From positions 1-54,875 of the forward strand of contig JARGOP010000018.1 in assembly GCA_029233965.1 (NCBI GenBank): a stretch of DNA of 54,875 nt. Direction: 5' to 3'. The notes under the pieces were generated by a model, which saw nothing but the letters and a program-made list of their open reading frames with translations, had not been told where the DNA came from and did not search any database. Source of the stretch: Verrucomicrobiales bacterium (lineage in GTDB: Bacteria > Verrucomicrobiota > Verrucomicrobiia > Verrucomicrobiales > DEV007). This document shows, one piece after another, positions 53,239-54,875 of this stretch (position 1 is its first letter; each line of letters starts with the position of its first letter). The position numbers and the translations under genes are program-made.

Positions 53239-54423
53239 ATGATTCAGCGCCCCATCCCCATCACCTTCCAGCATCGCGTCGCCTTCACGCATGGCGCGTT
53301 CGACACGAAGAACCACACGCTTCGTGATCTGGTCGCTGATGCCTGCGATCTCGGAGGCCGGTCCAAGGTGTTAGTGCTTCTCGACAGCGGCGTCGCGGAG
53401 GCGAACCCGAAGCTCGCGGAACAGATCTCTCAATACTTCGCGGTTCACGCGGATACGCTCCATCTCGTGACCGACCCGATGATCATCACGGGCGGCGAGC
53501 CTTCCAAGAACAGCTGGTCTCTCGTCGAGAAGATCTGGCAGGCGATCGAGTTTCATAAAATCTGTCGCCATTCCTACATCGTCGCGATTGGCGGGGGTGC
53601 TTTTCTGGATCTTGCCGGCTTCGGCGCGGCGACAGCCCACCGCGGGATCCGCCTCATTCGCATGCCCACAACGACGCTGAGTCAGGGCGACGGCGGCGTC
53701 GGGGTGAAGAACGGCGTGAATTATTTCGGCAAAAAGAACTGGGTCGGCACCTTTTCGGTTCCCTTTGCGATTGTGAACGATCTCGATTTCATCGCGAGCC
53801 TCCCGGAACGCGCCTGCCGCGACGGGATCATTGAAGCAATCAAAGTCTCGCTGATCCGCGACCGCGATTTCTACCGCTACCTTCAAGCGAACGGAGAAGC
53901 CCTCGGCCGGCTTGAAAAACATCCCCTCGAAACCACGATTCGCCGAAGCGCGGAAAACCACGTCGATCATATTGCGTCCAGCGGTGACCCCTTTGAGTAT
54001 GGGTCCGCCCGCCCGCTCGACTTCGGTCACTGGGCCGCTCACAAGCTCGAGCAGATTTCCAATTTTGAGGTGAGCCACGGAGAAGCCGTCGCCATCGGCA
54101 TGGCCCTCGACCTCCTTTACTCGGTCGAAATCGGATTGCTCGACAAAGCGGTCGCCGGGGAAATTCTCGCCCTCATCACCACGGTCGGTTTCAATCTCTG
54201 GTCTGACTTTCTCGATGCCGGGGAACGCGGACGCCCCGTCGTTCTCGCCGGCCTTGAGGAGTTCCGCGAACATCTTGGCGGGGAACTCACCATCACGCTC
54301 ATCCCCGGAATCGGCGAGAAGCTCGAGGTCCACGAAATGGATGAAGACGCGATTCTGCGCGCGCTCAACTCGTTGCGCTCACGCTATTCCTCTGCGTCCT
54401 CGAGGCTGATCGGGAAAAAGTGA
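53239..54423 (+). CDS. EboD-like sugar-phosphate cyclase (3-dehydroquinate synthase family)
   Basis: This protein of about 394 residues belongs to the dehydroquinate-synthase-like sugar-phosphate cyclases. GGEPSKN, VAIGGGAFLDLAGFGAATAH and RMPTTTLSQ are the NAD-binding elements. Zinc ligands are likely Glu199 (GIIEAIK), His264 (DFGHWAAHKLEQ) and His280 (SHGEAVAIG). Canonical AroB has SSVGGKTAVNH after the PTTLLSQ loop; here it is DGGVGVKNGVNYFGKKN, and PFEYGSARPLDFGHWAAHKL fits the EboD branch of the ebo cluster. I call it EboD-like with an unknown substrate, perhaps a heptulose phosphate. The ATG at 53239 is chosen over a TTG at 53227. The adjacent genes galM and a GNAT do not match the rest of an ebo operon. 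Confidence 0.8.
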   Translation: MIQRPIPITFQHRVAFTHGAFDTKNHTLRDLVADACDLGGRSKVLVLLDSGVAEANPKLAEQISQYFAVHADTLHLVTDPMIITGGEPSKNSWSLVEKIWQAIEFHKICRHSYIVAIGGGAFLDLAGFGAATAHRGIRLIRMPTTTLSQGDGGVGVKNGVNYFGKKNWVGTFSVPFAIVNDLDFIASLPERACRDGIIEAIKVSLIRDRDFYRYLQANGEALGRLEKHPLETTIRRSAENHVDHIASSGDPFEYGSARPLDFGHWAAHKLEQISNFEVSHGEAVAIGMALDLLYSVEIGLLDKAVAGEILALITTVGFNLWSDFLDAGERGRPVVLAGLEEFREHLGGELTITLIPGIGEKLEVHEMDEDAILRALNSLRSRYSSASSRLIGKK

Positions 54424-54528
54424 GAGCGCGCGTCACCTCTGGATTCTCTCCCCGTCGCCGGTTGAAATTCTCACATTGCAAAGAAGGGAAAATCGGCGAC
54501 TCATAACGCTGCCGTTTCGGCGCTTTCC

Positions 54529-54875
54529 ATGCATTCAGTTTCACCGGAGATCCCCGCTCCGGCGCACCCTTCCGATTCAGTCTCAACGCCGCGCCTCCGC
54601 ATCGCAGGAGAGCGCGATCTGGATCTTTTGCTCCGACTCGAAGAGCAATGCTTTGAAGAGGCGCGACGGGATTCCAGAGCCACGATCCGGAGAGCCCTTC
54701 GGCATGAGAGTGATGAGGTTTGGGTAGTCGATGCCGACGAGGGATTGATTCAAGGATCACTCGTTCTACGTCACCTTCGCAAGGGCCTGCGGCTCTATTC
54801 GCTGGCCGTTCACCCCGAGACCCGGGGATACGGACTCGGGAATTTTCTTCTGGACAAGGCGATTGCACGGGGCAC
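54529..54875 (+). CDS. GNAT family N-acetyltransferase, truncated by the window end
   Basis: The frame from ATG 54529 reads to the end of the window without a stop (115 codons). The last part, LYSLAVHPETRGYGLGNFLL, is the acetyl-CoA-binding motif A of GNAT proteins (R/QxxGxG/A). The protein probably continues beyond the window. Its N-terminal 20 residues are Pro/Ser-rich and may be a short extension. It begins 105 bp after the sugar-phosphate cyclase on the same strand, so the two may belong to one pathway. Some GNATs with this motif are fused to a C39 peptidase domain, but that part would lie outside the window. Confidence 0.78.
   Translation, partial: MHSVSPEIPAPAHPSDSVSTPRLRIAGERDLDLLLRLEEQCFEEARRDSRATIRRALRHESDEVWVVDADEGLIQGSLVLRHLRKGLRLYSLAVHPETRGYGLGNFLLDKAIARG

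Noticed and set aside
53239-54423. Housekeeping aroB
   Set aside because: The loop after PTT differs strongly from AroB, and the segment around PLDFGHWAAHKL fits EboD-type cyclases better; I keep only the family-level call.

Overview
The window is a dense, GC-rich (roughly 58% by eye) chromosomal segment. It carries about 40 protein genes, one tRNA and little intergenic DNA. The gene content points to the Planctomycetes-Verrucomicrobia-Chlamydiae group, most likely Verrucomicrobiota (inference). It has two secreted sulfatases, three Gfo/Idh/MocA oxidoreductases (two with Tat-like leaders), a secreted ceramidase-type hydrolase, a propeller protein ending in a cytochrome-c-like CxxCH domain of the PVC type, a PQQ-type propeller protein, and many signal peptides and lipoproteins. 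No insertion sequence, prophage, CRISPR array or plasmid gene is visible.

Layout. 1-6.2 kb (- strand except one + gene): a Lrp/AsnC regulator, aminotransferase and sugar-phosphate nucleotidyltransferase operon; 6-phosphofructokinase; a small HTH/lysine-rich protein; a + strand membrane protein; and a winged-helix regulator with a NUDIX hydrolase. 6.4-8.3 kb: lysine 2,3-aminomutase (+) converges on a hemolysin III protein. 8.4-13.9 kb: an arginine operon in the order argC-argJ-argB-argD-argF (- strand). 14.3-21.6 kb: a secreted coiled-coil protein, a vWA membrane protein, a ceramidase-like hydrolase, a Tat oxidoreductase and a sulfatase. 21.7-25.9 kb: a PHP phosphoesterase, oxidoreductase and MFS transporter operon, followed by tRNA-Pro(GGG). 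26.4-34.7 kb (+): a trypsin-like protease with a YARHG domain, a giant AsmA/YdbH-like protein, a fused YnbE-YdbL lipoprotein, metG and a frameshifted YpfJ-type metallopeptidase. 34.7-41 kb (-): an oxidoreductase, a sulfatase, two paralogous small secreted Cys proteins and the heme-domain propeller protein. 41.1-43.9 kb (-): dhaK, dhaL, aroE. 44-49.7 kb: a C39-like peptidase, a lipoprotein, thymidine phosphorylase, a divergent AroE-like protein and a MerA-like flavoprotein. 49.8-54.9 kb: a TraB-like protein, a PQQ-propeller protein, aldose 1-epimerase, an EboD-like sugar-phosphate cyclase and a truncated GNAT acetyltransferase.

How the genes work together. Sulfatases, oxidoreductases, mutarotase, DhaKL, PFK and the PHP/MFS operon fit an organism that lives on sulfated or modified carbohydrates. 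The arg operon is a complete acetyl-recycling route to citrulline. The strongest lead is the YdbH-like protein followed 21 bp later by a single lipoprotein that joins YnbE and YdbL, which are separate genes in E. coli; it looks like a compact intermembrane lipid-transport module. Second leads are a sugar-phosphate cyclase that is not a typical AroB, and an AroE homologue with an altered substrate-binding motif. Several unexplained inverted repeats are also reported. All function calls come from reading motifs; no database search was run.
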